From the NCBI RefSeq assembly GCF_024586455.1, contig NW_026089624.1, positions 25,934,069-25,998,068 on the forward strand: DNA of 64,000 nucleotides. The letters are read 5' to 3'. This stretch comes from Bactrocera neohumeralis. Its lineage: Eukaryota > Arthropoda > Insecta > Diptera > Tephritidae. Both the position numbers and the translations under genes were made by a program. The notes beneath the pieces were generated by a model, which was given only the letters and a program-made list of their open reading frames with translations, did no database searches and had not been told where the DNA came from. Shown here one piece after another: positions 11,301 through 20,951 of the stretch. Each line of letters starts with the position of its first letter. The first letter of the stretch is position 1.

Positions 11301-11358
11301 TAAATCCGCCCCTGCCTAACACAACGATTTTTGAACTTCCAAGTGACTTTACACCACA

Positions 11359-12226
11359 TACGAGGTTTGACAATTAAGTAATGAGAGTGATTCCATAAAA
11401 ATCGTATATTTAAAAATTATTCTACAACTCTGCCAACCCCTTCAAAGTAGTCCCAGCAGCTATACAGCGATTCCAGCGCGTTTTCCATACTTCGTAACAT
11501 TTCTGGAACGCTTCGACTGGGATGTCCGCGAGTACCATCGTCACGGCCGCCTGGATGTCCGTAATCGACTCAAAATGGGTTCCTTTGACCACCGATTTTG
11601 TTTTAGAAAACAAAAAATGTCACAGGGTGACATGTCGGGCGAATAAGGCGGCTGTTGCAACACGGCGGTCCTTTAAGAGGCCAAATACTGGGACACGCTA
11701 AGAGCGGTGTGGCACGGCGCGTTGTCGTGATGAAGGATCCAGTTACGAGCGATATCTGGGCGCACCCTGTTGACTCGTTTTCGCAATCTTTCGAGTACTT
11801 GGCAAAAGTAGACTTGATTCACAGTTTTCCCCGGTGGAACGAATTCTTTGTGGACGATTCCACGGCTATCAAAAAATGCAATAATCATCGTTTTCACCTT
11901 CGACTTGCTCATGCGAGCTTTTTTCGGGCGGGTGGGCGTGCGGAGACAACCATTGTGCCTTCGAAAGACGTAGGCACTACTAAGAGCACTATCACCATAC
12001 ACTCTAAAATTATAGTGTACGTTTCCGAAGCTTTTTCGCTCAATCTCGCGCAACATTTTATCGTGACGCGTTGCTCTTGATTTCGTTTTTCTATTTTCGT
12101 GACGAGCACTACAAACATACGCCTACTCAACTTGACGCAGCAGGCGAACTAAACAAGCTAGAGCGATGGCATATATCAATGGAGGCAATAAAATCAGTCT
12201 CATTACTTAATTTTCAAACCTCGTAT
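11359..12226 (-). mobile_element. Deleted mariner with intact terminal repeats
   Basis: The left terminus ACGAGGTTTGACAATTAAG (11360 on) is mirrored at the right by CTTAATTTTCAAACCTCGT (ends 12224), with TA at each border. At 868 bp it is shorter than a full mariner; the N-terminal coding portion is missing. The transposase remnant is listed separately. Confidence 0.88.
11422..12056 (-). pseudogene. Mariner transposase, catalytic half
   Basis: The minus-strand frame at 11673-12056 includes MIIAFFDSRGIVHKEFVP and NWILHHDNAPCHTALS, whose HHDNAPCH block carries the second catalytic Asp. After a frame change at about 11680 comes PPYSPDMSPCDIF with the third Asp (DD34D type). The frame at 11422-11613 then supplies HFESITDIQAA, ECYEVWKTRW-like sequence and the end at TAG-free Leu. 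Lacks the DNA-binding N-terminus. Non-functional. Confidence 0.85.
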
Positions 12227-12384
12227 ATCGGGCAACATGTGAGTTATCTCAATGAAGATAAGAGAGCGTGTGTTTTGGTATATTTGTGCCTTAAATAAAT
12301 ACAATTGCGCGAAAAATTGACTTAGCCTCCATATAACATCCGAGTGACTTTACTCCTTATGATTGGTGATGGCATGTGAGGTTC

Positions 12385-12965
12385 CTTAACATATTCTTCT
12401 TCTCTTTAATAGCATAGATACCGCTTACGCGGTTATAGCCGAGTTAACAACAGCGCGCCAATCATTTCTTCTTTAAGCTATTTGACGCCGATTCGAGACA
12501 CCAAGTGCAGCCAGGTTCTTTTCCACCTGGTCTCTCCAAGTGAAGGTTTTCCTCTTCCTCTGCTTTCCCCGCCGGTATTGTTTCGAATACTTTCAGAGTT
12601 GGAGTGTTTTCATCCGAACGGACGACATTATTTAGCCAGAGCAGCCACTGCCTCTTAATTCGCTGAACTATGTCAATGTCATCGTATAACTTGTATAGCT
12701 CTTTGTTCCGTCGAATGCGAAATTTGCCGTTGCCAATCCGCAATGGATCATAAATCTTCCGCAGAACCTTTCTCTCGAAAACTCGTAACGACGACTCTCC
12801 AGCCTGCAGCCATGCCTCTGCACCATTTAGCAGGACGGGAATAATGAGTGTCTTATAGAGTTTGGTTTTTGTTCGTCTAAAGAGGAGTTTACTTCTCAAT
12901 TGCCTACTCAGTCCGAAGTAGCACCTGTTGGCAAAAGTTATTCTGCGTAGGATTTCGAAGCTGTT
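12385..12965 (-). mobile_element. RTE-like LINE 3' fragment
   Basis: Minus-strand frame 12462-12899 encodes the C-terminal region behind a LINE reverse transcriptase: LYKTLIIPVLLNGAEAW, SLRVFERKVLRKIYDPLRI, YDDIDIVQRIKRQWLLWL. The same region occurs at 58977-59369 and 62905-63192. The 3' tail reads toward about 12390, with CTTCTTC on the plus strand (GAAGAAG tail). 5' truncated. Cys/His replacements and NN for GH show decay. Confidence 0.85.
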
Positions 12966-13348
12966 GGTGCTAATACTGGTTCCAAGAAAGACAAAATTTT
13001 CTACACATTTTCTTAGTATGTGGAATATTAATAGTATGTAGAATTGGCAAAAATAGATAAAATTGGGTGGATACTACATATCGTCACCTAAAATACAAAA
13101 TAACGTAACAACATTTTCAAAAATTTACAGTGGCGTGAATGAAACACGAAATAAAATGGAGCAAGAGTGAAAAAAATTTTAGTATTGGTTATTTTTATTT
13201 ATTTATTTAAATGAGAACTAATTATTAATAATTAATACACAGAGAATTAAGCACTGGCTACCAGGGCCTTCGGCTATCTATTACAATAGTTATGTCTAAT
13301 TAAAATTAAGTGTGAAATTAATACTGAGTTTTTATTTGCTTATAATAT

Positions 13349-14443
13349 TTAAATGTTATTTATCTTACATATCTTAAGAAAATTGTTGATAGCATTTATG
13401 TTGTCAATGTTTGGTGTTTTCAGCAGACGGGAGGGTTCCCTGTTTCCAAAGATGGTTTTCCTTTTTTGTGCTAGTGCAGTGCAGTCGTTTAGGATGTGGT
13501 TAACTGAGTCGTTTGGATGATTGCAAAGTGTGCAGCTAGGTTTTTCCGTTTTGTTCAGCAGATAATTGTGTGTTCTTAAAGTATGACCTAATCTAAGGCG
13601 CACAAATATTTTTATGTATTGGCAGGAACAGTCGGATGGGTAGTTTTGCTTGACACCAGTGGGATTGTGTTCCTTGTATTGGTGTTGAAAGTTTATCCAG
13701 TCTCTAGAGTTTGACTCGTAAAGCTCTTTTTTTACTAGGTTGCGAATATCTTTTGATGTGACGTGTGCGTACGAGAAAACTGATTCTCTACTCGCCTTTT
13801 TGGCGCGATCGTCTGCAAGTTGGTTGCCTCTAATACCAGCGTCTCCAGGGATCCACATTATCTTGATTATGTTTTTGTGTTTGTATAAAATATCTTTTAT
13901 ATTCTTGATCAATACTGAGTTATTTGTATCATTCAACAGCGCGGTAATTGTCGATTTGCTATCACTGCATATGATGTGTTTTTCTTTAGATTGTGCAATA
14001 AATAGCACCGCTTCGTATATCGCAGCCGCTTCAGCTGTAAGTATAGAGCAGTACGGTGGTAAAATACCGACGGTTATAATGACACCTTGGTCGTTTGTCA
14101 CTGCAAACGAAGTGTGGGTGTCCGATTTTGATCCATCGGTGTAGATAATTTTCCACTCTGGTTTATAAGTGTTTACTGCGTCGTTAAATAGCTGGTTATA
14201 TTGTTCTGCGTTGGTGGTTGATTTTTGATACTTGAATAACGTACTTATTATGCATGATTTTAACGTCAGCCAGTGAGGATGAGTGTTCTCCTTTATTAAT
14301 TGTGGTGTTGATATTATGTCAAGTTTTTTTATAATGTTTATACATTGTACGATCGTGGATAGTTTTTTGGTGGTACGATATGTTTTCATCGCATTAAACA
14401 AAAGGGAGTTTTTGCAGTGGAGGAGCTTTGGTATGAGCATCAT
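13349..14443 (-). CDS. I-clade LINE ORF2 C-terminus: RNase H plus CCHC
   Basis: 364 codons open. Residues from about 105 form an RNase H domain: IIYTDGSKSD (first Asp), AEAAAIYEAV (Glu), IICSDSKSTI (Asp) and MWIPGDAGIRGNQLADDRA (final Asp region). This removes template RNA during target-primed reverse transcription. Near the end, CTLCNHPNDSVNHILNDC is a CxxC..HxxxxC zinc finger typical of the 3' end of I/Jockey ORF2. The frame is undamaged, but the ORF is separated from its reverse transcriptase by the P element. The printed start is not the native one; the protein originally continued upstream through 17542-17848. Confidence 0.9.
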   Translation of the reverse strand: MMLIPKLLHCKNSLLFNAMKTYRTTKKLSTIVQCINIIKKLDIISTPQLIKENTHPHWLTLKSCIISTLFKYQKSTTNAEQYNQLFNDAVNTYKPEWKIIYTDGSKSDTHTSFAVTNDQGVIITVGILPPYCSILTAEAAAIYEAVLFIAQSKEKHIICSDSKSTITALLNDTNNSVLIKNIKDILYKHKNIIKIMWIPGDAGIRGNQLADDRAKKASRESVFSYAHVTSKDIRNLVKKELYESNSRDWINFQHQYKEHNPTGVKQNYPSDCSCQYIKIFVRLRLGHTLRTHNYLLNKTEKPSCTLCNHPNDSVNHILNDCTALAQKRKTIFGNREPSRLLKTPNIDNINAINNFLKICKINNI

Positions 14444-14449
14444 TGTATT

Positions 14450-14457
14450 CTGCTTTG
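14450..14457 (+). repeat. 8-bp target duplication of the P element (left)
   Basis: CTGCTTTG, repeated exactly at 17542-17549. Only one copy belongs to the LINE, and removing the element rejoins its frame. Confidence 0.95.
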
Positions 14458-14796
14458 CATGGATAAATTGATCCGAAAGTCCTCTCTTCGCTTTCTGAGA
14501 GAGCCCATGATCTCACGGTTTGGTATGGCAACACTGAAAGTTCATGGGCTACGAATCAGGTGACAAGCAAAACAATGAACTGCCAGACAAAATCCCGTTA
14601 AAAATAACTAACAAAATCAGTTTGTTATTTTTCATTGTGGAGTACGTGTAGTGTAATTATAGTGTTTAGGTTTTTTTTAATAAAAATACAGCGTGTAAGT
14701 GTTTTTACTAAAAATAAAGTTGGTAAGTGTATTATTAAAGCCATCGTAAATACATGTATATAAATATATTATGTTTTCCCAACGTATTATAGGAAA

Positions 14797-16962
14797 ATGC
14801 CGAGAGCTAAAAATAAGTGTGTGGCTGGATGCGTAGGGGCGCGACGGTTTTTCAATTTCCCCAACAAGGAGAAGGATGGATCCAGGTTCGTAAATAATTT
14901 TAATTAGTAGAAAAATATAGTTATTTAGTGAAATTTAGAAATATTTTTTCATAAATTGTGCCTATTTTGATATTGTTTTAGATGCAATTTATTGCATGAT
15001 AAAAAATATATTATACTTGCGAAATGTAATGTAATTTAGTAAATAGTATTGTAATATTTTATAGATCCAATTTAATATGTTGTTTGGAGTAGCGTAGTAG
15101 ATGTAAATATTACTATAATTATAAATTATAAGTACAAATAAATGTAATACGAGTAGAAAGTATCGTAAATACTAATAAATGTTATAATGTAACAATATTG
15201 GTTTTATTTGTAGTCGATATTATATTTTAAAATTAAAGGTAAAGTAAAAGGTATTAAGGTTTAGGGTATATTTGTTTTTTCTTAGGCATAGTATTTGGAA
15301 ACAGCGATTGGGCGTAGGAGAAAATCGGCAAAAATATTTATATGCCTGTGACCGCCACTTCTCGGATGAAGTCCGGTATTTGAAAAAAAACTGTCGCCGA
15401 CTGCGGTTCCGGATAAAAATTTAACTCCTACACCCAGTTTTCAGGTAGAATTTAGCGATCCTACTTCGACTATCGAATTAGGAATATTAGATTTTGAACC
15501 TAAATTGGTCGAGAACCCCTCAGGTTCAAGCGACCTGTTATTGCTAGCGTCTGTAGCAGAAGACGCACTCGAACAGGAAATAGGAGTTTTTGAAAATATT
15601 TCAATGGGCGATAGTTCGTTAGAAAAAGGATGTCAAACAAGTTTTAGTTGTTTAGAAAATTCAAAAAATAAAGTCAGTTTTAAATCGCGTCCGGTGAGTT
15701 GGGATGACATTGTACATTTCTATAATAAGGATTCCCAAAATCCCGTGCGTTGCGCCCCTAAACTGTCTGAAGCACATATGTTTCCTAATAACTTTCAAAA
15801 AATGAGTGTGAAGCTGGCATCCCAGGTTATGAGCGACACTGTAGCCTCCGGTATGCTCGCTTCATACAGTTCAGGGCTTTTGTCGTGCCCTAATGCTCGA
15901 TTTTTAAGTACCGCGGAATATCTTTTATTTTTTAATAAGCTATTTGATATTTTTAATAGCAGCAACTTTGAAGCTATTTTGCCAACAAAAAAAATTTTTT
16001 CGGCGTCAGACGACCAGTTAGAATTTTTAGATGAGGCAGCAAGAATTTTAAAGATAATTAGAATAGAGGACGAAAGTGGGTCTGACATAACAAATTCTTT
16101 TAATTATATTAAGGGTTGGATTTTAAACATTAGTAGTTTAAGACGTTTGTGGCGATTTTTGTCACAGTCAGGCTTCACTAACCTACAGACGCGAAGACTT
16201 TGCCAGGACAATTTAGAACACTACTTCGGACATATTAGAAGAGGAGGGGGAAGAAGTGTAAGGATTACTCCCTACATGTTTTGCAATCTTTTTAAAAAAT
16301 CTTGGGGGTTGCGATACGCCAATATCGTAGTAAAGGGAAACTGCGAACCCGTTCCAGAAAACGAAACCTTTTCAATTGCACAGTCTCATCAAATAATAGC
16401 AAGTGTGTGCAATGACAAAGTGGTACGGGATCTTTCTTGGCAAGAATTTCAAGGTCTACCGCGACCAGACCACACCTTTAATCGGATAGCAGTAGGAGAA
16501 AATTTAGAATTAGATTTAGAAGTAGATTTCTTAAAAGAAAACGCATATTCGTATTTCTGTGGTTATTTTTATTTAAAAATTTATAAGACACACGCTTGCT
16601 CCCAACCCTTGCCATATATAGGAGATGAAGATATTTCACCAGAATTTTATTTTATTCAACAGAGACAAGTTGACAGGTGTAGTTTAGTAAGACCACCACA
16701 GGAATTTTTGGATTATTTAAATAAATTAGAAACAATTTTTCTAAAGGAATTTGATTCAACTTGTCATAGGATAGGTGTAGGGCAAATTTTATTTGATAAA
16801 CTCAAATGTGTCAGACCCTATTCCTGCTGTGAAAATTGCAGCAGTGATCTAATTTTAACATTATTTGTTAAAATTAGAATTTTCTTTTTAATTAAATTTT
16901 ATAATAGGAGCCTTAGTACCCCTAATTTTAAGTCCAAAATATTATGCGTTTCGCACTTGTAG
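14797..16962 (+). pseudogene. P-element/THAP9-like transposase, deleted and frameshifted
   Basis: Exon 1 (14797-14885) starts MPRAKNKCVAGC and contains FFNFPNKEK. Splicing from GTTCGT at 14886 to CTTAG at 15285 gives SRHSIWKQRLG, then CDRHF. Together these form the C2CH THAP DNA-binding domain. A run of eight A at 15383-15390 is one base short; beyond it the frame stays open from 15391 to 16962. The second part has KLSEAHMFPNNFQKMSV, GWILNISSLRRLWRFL and TRRLCQDNLEHYFGHIR, the region carrying the GTP-binding insertion and final catalytic Glu of P transposases. The segment that should carry the first two catalytic Asp residues, between about residues 90 and 150, is missing. Not active. Confidence 0.9.
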
Positions 16963-17520
16963 GTACAGTAGGTGGTAAAATATCTTCAAAGCTCTACAGA
17001 AGCATATGTGTGTAATATAATTCTTCTATATTTTTAAAACTCTTATTTTCTGCCCAGCCCTTTTAGTTTTAAATTTTGTAATAATTACCCCTGAAAACTG
17101 GGTGTAGGCTAGTTTGTATATATGTAAATAATGCGTACTCATTTTATTTATTTTCTTATTTTATATTCATTTTTATATTCAGAATAATGAAATGTGATAT
17201 TTTGTTTGTATAGTTTTAAGATTTTTTTGTTTTGAATTATTCGTTTTTGTTAATTTTTATATTAATTTTGAATTTCGACAAATATTGTAATTTTTGTGAT
17301 TTTATTTTGTACCTATATGGGTGATATAGGCCTATAGGGGAACCGAGCACCCAAAACTAACTTCGGTAACGCGCCTTTTGTATACCTCAGCGGTGGTGTG
17401 GAAATTACAAACTCCCAAAACATTTACTAAAAATTCCCTAACACATTTCTTCCATAGTGGCATCATTGGCAAATGTTATAAAAAATGTGGACTTTGACAG
17501 CGCTCTCTCGAATCAAAGAG
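16963..17520. other. P-element 3' non-coding region
   Basis: AT-rich 3' UTR and subterminal sequence. A short imperfect palindrome (TATGGGTGATATAGGCCTATA) lies at about 17314-17336. No further gene. Confidence 0.5.
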
Positions 17521-17541
17521 TTTCGGATCAATTTATCCATG

Positions 17542-17848
17542 CTGCTTTGTTCGGAGATGGATGCTGGGTAGACCTGCTTCAGTTAAGACCACTTTGGTTG
17601 GAGAAGTAGGGAATGCGCGAATGCTCCTTTTTACCGCTATGTGATAAGGGGTTTCAATGAGTGCGAGATGGGACTTAGCACAGTGTCCATAGATTGCGAG
17701 TCCAAAGTCTATTTTTGACAACATCAATGCTTTTACAATATTTATGAGAGTTGAGATATGGATATGACAGTGTTTTGAAGAGAGAAACTTTATAATATTT
17801 AGTCTATTAAGTAAACTTAATCTAACATATTTACAATGTTCCTTAAAT
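17542..17848 (-). CDS. I-clade LINE ORF2, reverse transcriptase thumb fragment
   Basis: Minus-strand frame from the assembly gap down to the P insertion. Visible blocks: SLLNRLNIIKFLSSKHCHIH, LINIVKALMLSKIDFGLAIY and RAFPTSPTKVVLTEAGLPSI. These are the region just behind the catalytic palm of I/Jockey reverse transcriptases. It joins the RNase H part at 13349-14443 once the P element and one duplication copy are removed. The YxDD palm is not seen; it would lie in or beyond the gap. Confidence 0.85.
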
Positions 17849-17948
17849 NNNNNNNNNNNNNNNNNNNNNNNNNNNNNNNNNNNNNNNNNNNNNNNNNNNN
17901 NNNNNNNNNNNNNNNNNNNNNNNNNNNNNNNNNNNNNNNNNNNNNNNN
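17849..17948. other. Assembly gap (100 N)
   Basis: Run of exactly 100 N. The sequence right of it (17949-18120) does not look like a continuation of the LINE, so a misjoin is possible. Confidence 0.99.
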
Positions 17949-18330
17949 AGGGAAGATCAAGGCCTTTTTCCCGCAAAGGGAACACCCTTTTCAAACCCGG
18001 GGTTTCGCCGAAAATTACCCCAAGTACGACGGTCCTTATAAAACTTGGCCACATTTCTCACCAGTTATCGTACATGTTCGAAAGATCGACAGCGACAAGG
18101 AGAAAAACAGAACATCAGCGAATTAAAGTTGTACAACACTTCCGCAGCATGTAAAAATAAAAAAATAATATATAAAAATTAAAAAAATTTAAAGATTTAA
18201 AAATGAAAATAAAAAATATAAATCCTTTTCAATTTAAATGAGCATATCACCTGCAACAAACGAGTAGATCACATTCATTCGACCGTGAGCCGTCAGCGAG
18301 ATAAGACATCCGGAGAATTTTTACCCAACG
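17949..18330. other. Unassigned sequence after the gap
   Basis: No protein family recognised on either strand. A poly-A/T-rich stretch at 18150-18235 separates it from the GC-rich island that follows. Confidence 0.35.
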
Positions 18331-18337
18331 TATAAAA

Positions 18338-18610
18338 ATGAATGACCAAGATAAATGGAAACAGATTGTGAAGCGATTCCGGGGTGGATGGATGGAGGCG
18401 CAGAGAAAGCTCCCCAAGATATACGGACACTAGAGGCGAGCCGAGCCAACGCTTGCACGGCCAACGTACTCGGCGTACGCCACATCGCACCAGGTCAACG
18501 CCGCCACATCGGCTCGCGGTGCAGACCGCCATGAGGCGCTCCATCGCAGGGCACGTGGCACGACCTGCCGAGCATCTTAGACTGCAGCGTCACAAAGAGC
18601 CAACTTAGCC
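18338..18610 (+). pseudogene. Decayed coding-like segment upstream of the ULP1 remnant
   Basis: ATG at 18338 gives MNDQDKWKQIVKRFRG followed by WMEAQRKLPKIYG and a stop. Another frame (18384-18608) stays open with high Arg content. GC content is far above the surroundings. I do not recognise a family. It may be the N-terminal part of the gene that contains the ULP1-like domain. Confidence 0.3.
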
Positions 18611-19254
18611 GCGGCGCCATGTATCGCGGCGGCATGGAGATCGCCGGTGATCGAACTTTCCTCTTCGAACATGAAGATACGCTAACGGATAACGAGAGGG
18701 CGCAACTTACCTTCCCAGCGGGCCGAATGAAGTCTGCTATACCGAGAAGACTTACAATCCTGGAGGATGGATCGTGGCTCACGGACACAGTTATCGATGC
18801 GTATGTGGAAGCACCTGGAAGCTGAATTTGGCCGCAAATTACAGTATTTAGCCCTTCGTTGTCTGGCAGCTAAATCAGCTAGGAAGACGGGACGAAAACT
18901 TCCGCCATATTCACCGCTGGATCCTCGCAACGTGATGTGATTTGGATAGAGGTAGTCCTAGCGCCCACCTGCTCACCACTGGTACCTGCTTCCATCAACC
19001 GCGCGCTCACGCACCACGTCACGGACACGTTCTGCTTTCATCCCCACCAGGTATGGGTAGCAGATTCCTGGCTGAGGGTAAGGTCACCCACGCAACCACG
19101 GCCTGGTGCGAATTCCTCCAGTGGGAGTATAAGGAGAGAGGCGGAGAAGGAGACTTCGAGTATCGGGAACTGCTGCTAGATCGTACCCCAGCAAGAAAAC
19201 ACGGATGACTGTGGCATCTACGTGCTGGAGACCATAGAGCGGGTCATGAGATAA
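18611..19254 (+). pseudogene. ULP1/C48-like cysteine protease, broken
   Basis: C48 proteases cleave SUMO or ubiquitin-like conjugates, and some LINEs and DNA transposons carry them. The frame at 18619 has TLTDNERAQLTFPAG, then GSWLTDTVIDAYVEA, matching the WLxDxxIxxY entry motif of the fold. A one-base shift at about 18812 leads into LEAEFGRKLQYLALRCLA. The end of the domain is clear: VPQQENTDDCGIYVLETIE, with the oxyanion Gln and nucleophile Cys, finishing at TAA 19252-19254. The central His/Asp part is scrambled by several shifts (for example the TGA at about 18919). Probably TE-borne; the class is not determined. Confidence 0.6.
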
Positions 19255-19770
19255 GTCGGACGAGGTGAAGGGGCGCACGGATGCATCTTCGAACCCTTCA
19301 CGATGAAGTTGGTAGCTGGAAAGCGAGCCCAGAGCGCCACCAAACCACTCCGTCCAACGGTGTAATACCACCACCACCATCTGCGGAAGTAGAGCTGCCC
19401 CGAAGGTATAAAAATTCCGATCGCCGACGCAAGCGGAACAGCACTAGAGGCCTTCCGGAAATCGCGGATAGAATCCGCAGAAGCCTCAAGGACCTCTCAG
19501 ACGGCATAGGGAAGCACCGTCTAAAATTCAATACGTCCAAGTACAAAATGGTCATGTACCGGTGGGGCGTACACATTAAAGTGAAGGCCACAACAACAAC
19601 CACGACAATTCAAGGACCCTAAGGGGATTTTTTTCTTTAATACCGTTACCTGCCTTTTAATTAAGTTATATTATTGTACTTCTATTGTGGTATTATAAAA
19701 AAAAACTGAATTGTAAAATTAACAATGGAATGAATTGAATTTTGCACGGGATGCAAAAACTCTCCGAAGG
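19255..19770. other. GC-rich island tail, unassigned
   Basis: A plus frame 19281-19622 is Arg/Lys-rich (RRYKNSDRRRKRNSTRG) and ends at TAA 19620. It resembles no family I can name. AT-rich after 19640. A polypurine stretch (GAAGGGGGAGGGGAT) ends at about 19771. Confidence 0.3.
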
Positions 19771-19771
19771 G

Positions 19772-20213
19772 GGAGGGGATATGTGAGAACTAAATATCTA
19801 TACAGAACTTAGCCCACACAACCCATAAAGGCACACCTAATAAAGTTTACAACACAACGGGAAAACTAATGCCACTTCTAGAAACACAAGAAGATTGAGG
19901 AATCAGACAGCAGATGATATGACAACAAGAACGCATACGCATACACGTCGGGGACATCATCATTGAAGCCTACGCGAGCGCCAGCAGAAGTAACGAGCGT
20001 GATAGTCGCGGTAGAGAGGAGCCAGTCGTCTAGCACCCAGGAACGCAGCAGAGTGGGGAAGCGATATTTGCCCTAAGGGCCCACTGAACCATTACCCTGA
20101 GAAAGCACGCGGTGGTAAAAAATTTTGTAAATTTAATTAAAATTATAATAAAAGTAAAATAAAGTACGATTCCGCAGAAGAGCCCCAATATTTACAAATT
20201 TATTGTAACGAAC
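19772..20213 (+). mobile_element. Possible LTR behind a polypurine tract
   Basis: The GAAGGGGGAGGGGAT purine tract is followed by TGTGAGAACTAAATATC. AATAAAGTACG at about 20157 could be a poly(A) signal, and the segment ends around TTTATTGTAAC (20213). This is the usual order polypurine tract - LTR. There is no second copy in the window and the right boundary is uncertain, since TGTAACG could itself begin an LTR. Confidence 0.35.
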
Positions 20214-20317
20214 CCTGGACACGGCAGTATGCCTCAGCATATTTTACTTGTAAGAAGCAGAGGCAGCAAAAAGCTTCGTTACGTTTCAACTATGATAAGT
20301 CACAACAGACACAGCTT

Positions 20318-20677
20318 GTGTTCGTTGCGCTGGTAGAGTTACATCGATTGACGGTCTGTATCTCAACAACGGATAAAGACGATTTTAAATTGTATCACGG
20401 GCGAGGCAGCACCGCGCCAACGGTGAAAGATATTCGAGATGAGTACGATCGGATGGCCAATCATCGCCTTCCCATGTTGTCAAGGCAAGCAAGTGCCTTC
20501 TGTAAGCGAGACGTCCTAGCCGAATGCATTGAAGACCAGGGTGACTACCCGGCAATTAATTTTGATCGTATCTGCTTTCAATACACAAAGTTTGGTTGTC
20601 CTGCATGGACAGATATTGAAAGCGATAATATATTGTATCCGATTATACATCGTATGGTGCAGGTATTGTCCGTCTAA
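20318..20677 (+). CDS. Unrecognised open frame, 119 codons
   Basis: An open frame with near-normal amino-acid composition (LVELHRLTVCISTTDKDDFK, VKDIRDEYDRMANHRLPML). It has no transmembrane segment, no obvious motif and no close partner. An overlapping frame (20529-21029) is also open and contains NVSIGDICLVDVKVDSI. The region sits between an LTR-like segment and a mariner-like element, so a TE fragment is most likely. I cannot name it. Confidence 0.25.
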   Translation: MFVALVELHRLTVCISTTDKDDFKLYHGRGSTAPTVKDIRDEYDRMANHRLPMLSRQASAFCKRDVLAECIEDQGDYPAINFDRICFQYTKFGCPAWTDIESDNILYPIIHRMVQVLSV

Positions 20678-20951
20678 TAAAGCCTCATCTGAATTGTCGG
20701 TCACGAGTTTCTGCAGCCGGAGGTTCTGCAATCTTCGGTGCCGTAGAAACCTACAAAGCTCCGAACTGTTAAGCAAAATCATCGTCATGCGGAAATTCAG
20801 TCTTGAGAAGCATAATGTTTCAATTGGTGACATATGCCTGGTGGACGTTAAAGTCGATTCGATCATAGACGCCAAGGCCGTGTGCCCGGCACAGCCACCC
20901 AATTTAGCCTCGGTGCCGTTATATTGTTATGTTCAGGGTTGCAAAGCCCCT

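Larger units (their letters stand above)
6066..11314 (-). mobile_element. hAT-superfamily DNA transposon, invaded by piggyBac and mariners
   Basis: The termini CAGGGGCGGATCC (6066) and CCGCCCCTG (ends 11314) are inverted repeats of the CAGGGG type usual for hAT elements. The flanks are CCTAACA (6059-6065) and CCTAACAC (11315-11322), an 8-bp target duplication with one base lost on the left. Outside the element the older repeat resumes. Subtracting the nested piggyBac leaves about 2.8 kb. A short minus-strand stretch (9700-10095) looks like the C-terminal part of a ZMYM/52-kDa-repressor-like hAT transposase. Inactive. Confidence 0.8.
11323..12384 (-). repeat. Inverted diverged repeat, right part (interrupted by a mariner)
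   Basis: Continues the sequence broken by the hAT insertion. Short host stretches lie at 11323-11358 and 12227-12384, with the mariner between them. The phrase AGTGACTTTAC occurs on both sides (about 11341 and 12346). No gene. Confidence 0.4.
13190..14457 (-). mobile_element. I-clade LINE, 3' portion (left of P insertion)
   Basis: The 3' end of a LINE whose upstream part lies at 17542-17848. It contains the RNase H and zinc-knuckle coding part plus a short 3' UTR. The plus-strand sequence TTTTTATTTATTTATTTAAA at 13190-13212 corresponds to a (TAAA)n-type tail. It ends on the right at the 8-bp duplication CTGCTTTG (14450-14457), where the P element starts. Confidence 0.85.
14458..17541 (+). 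mobile_element. P-element superfamily transposon
   Basis: 3084 bp, flanked by the exact 8-bp duplication CTGCTTTG. The 21-bp terminal inverted repeats are perfect: 14458-14478 (CATGGATAAATTGATCCG...) and 17521-17541 (...CGGATCAATTTATCCATG). A start with CATG and an 8-bp duplication are hallmarks of P elements. The similarity continues inward less perfectly (CTGAGAGAGC near 14495; GCTCTCTCG near 17501). The interior encodes a THAP domain and the C-terminal half of a P-type transposase. It lies in an I-clade LINE. Confidence 0.95.
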
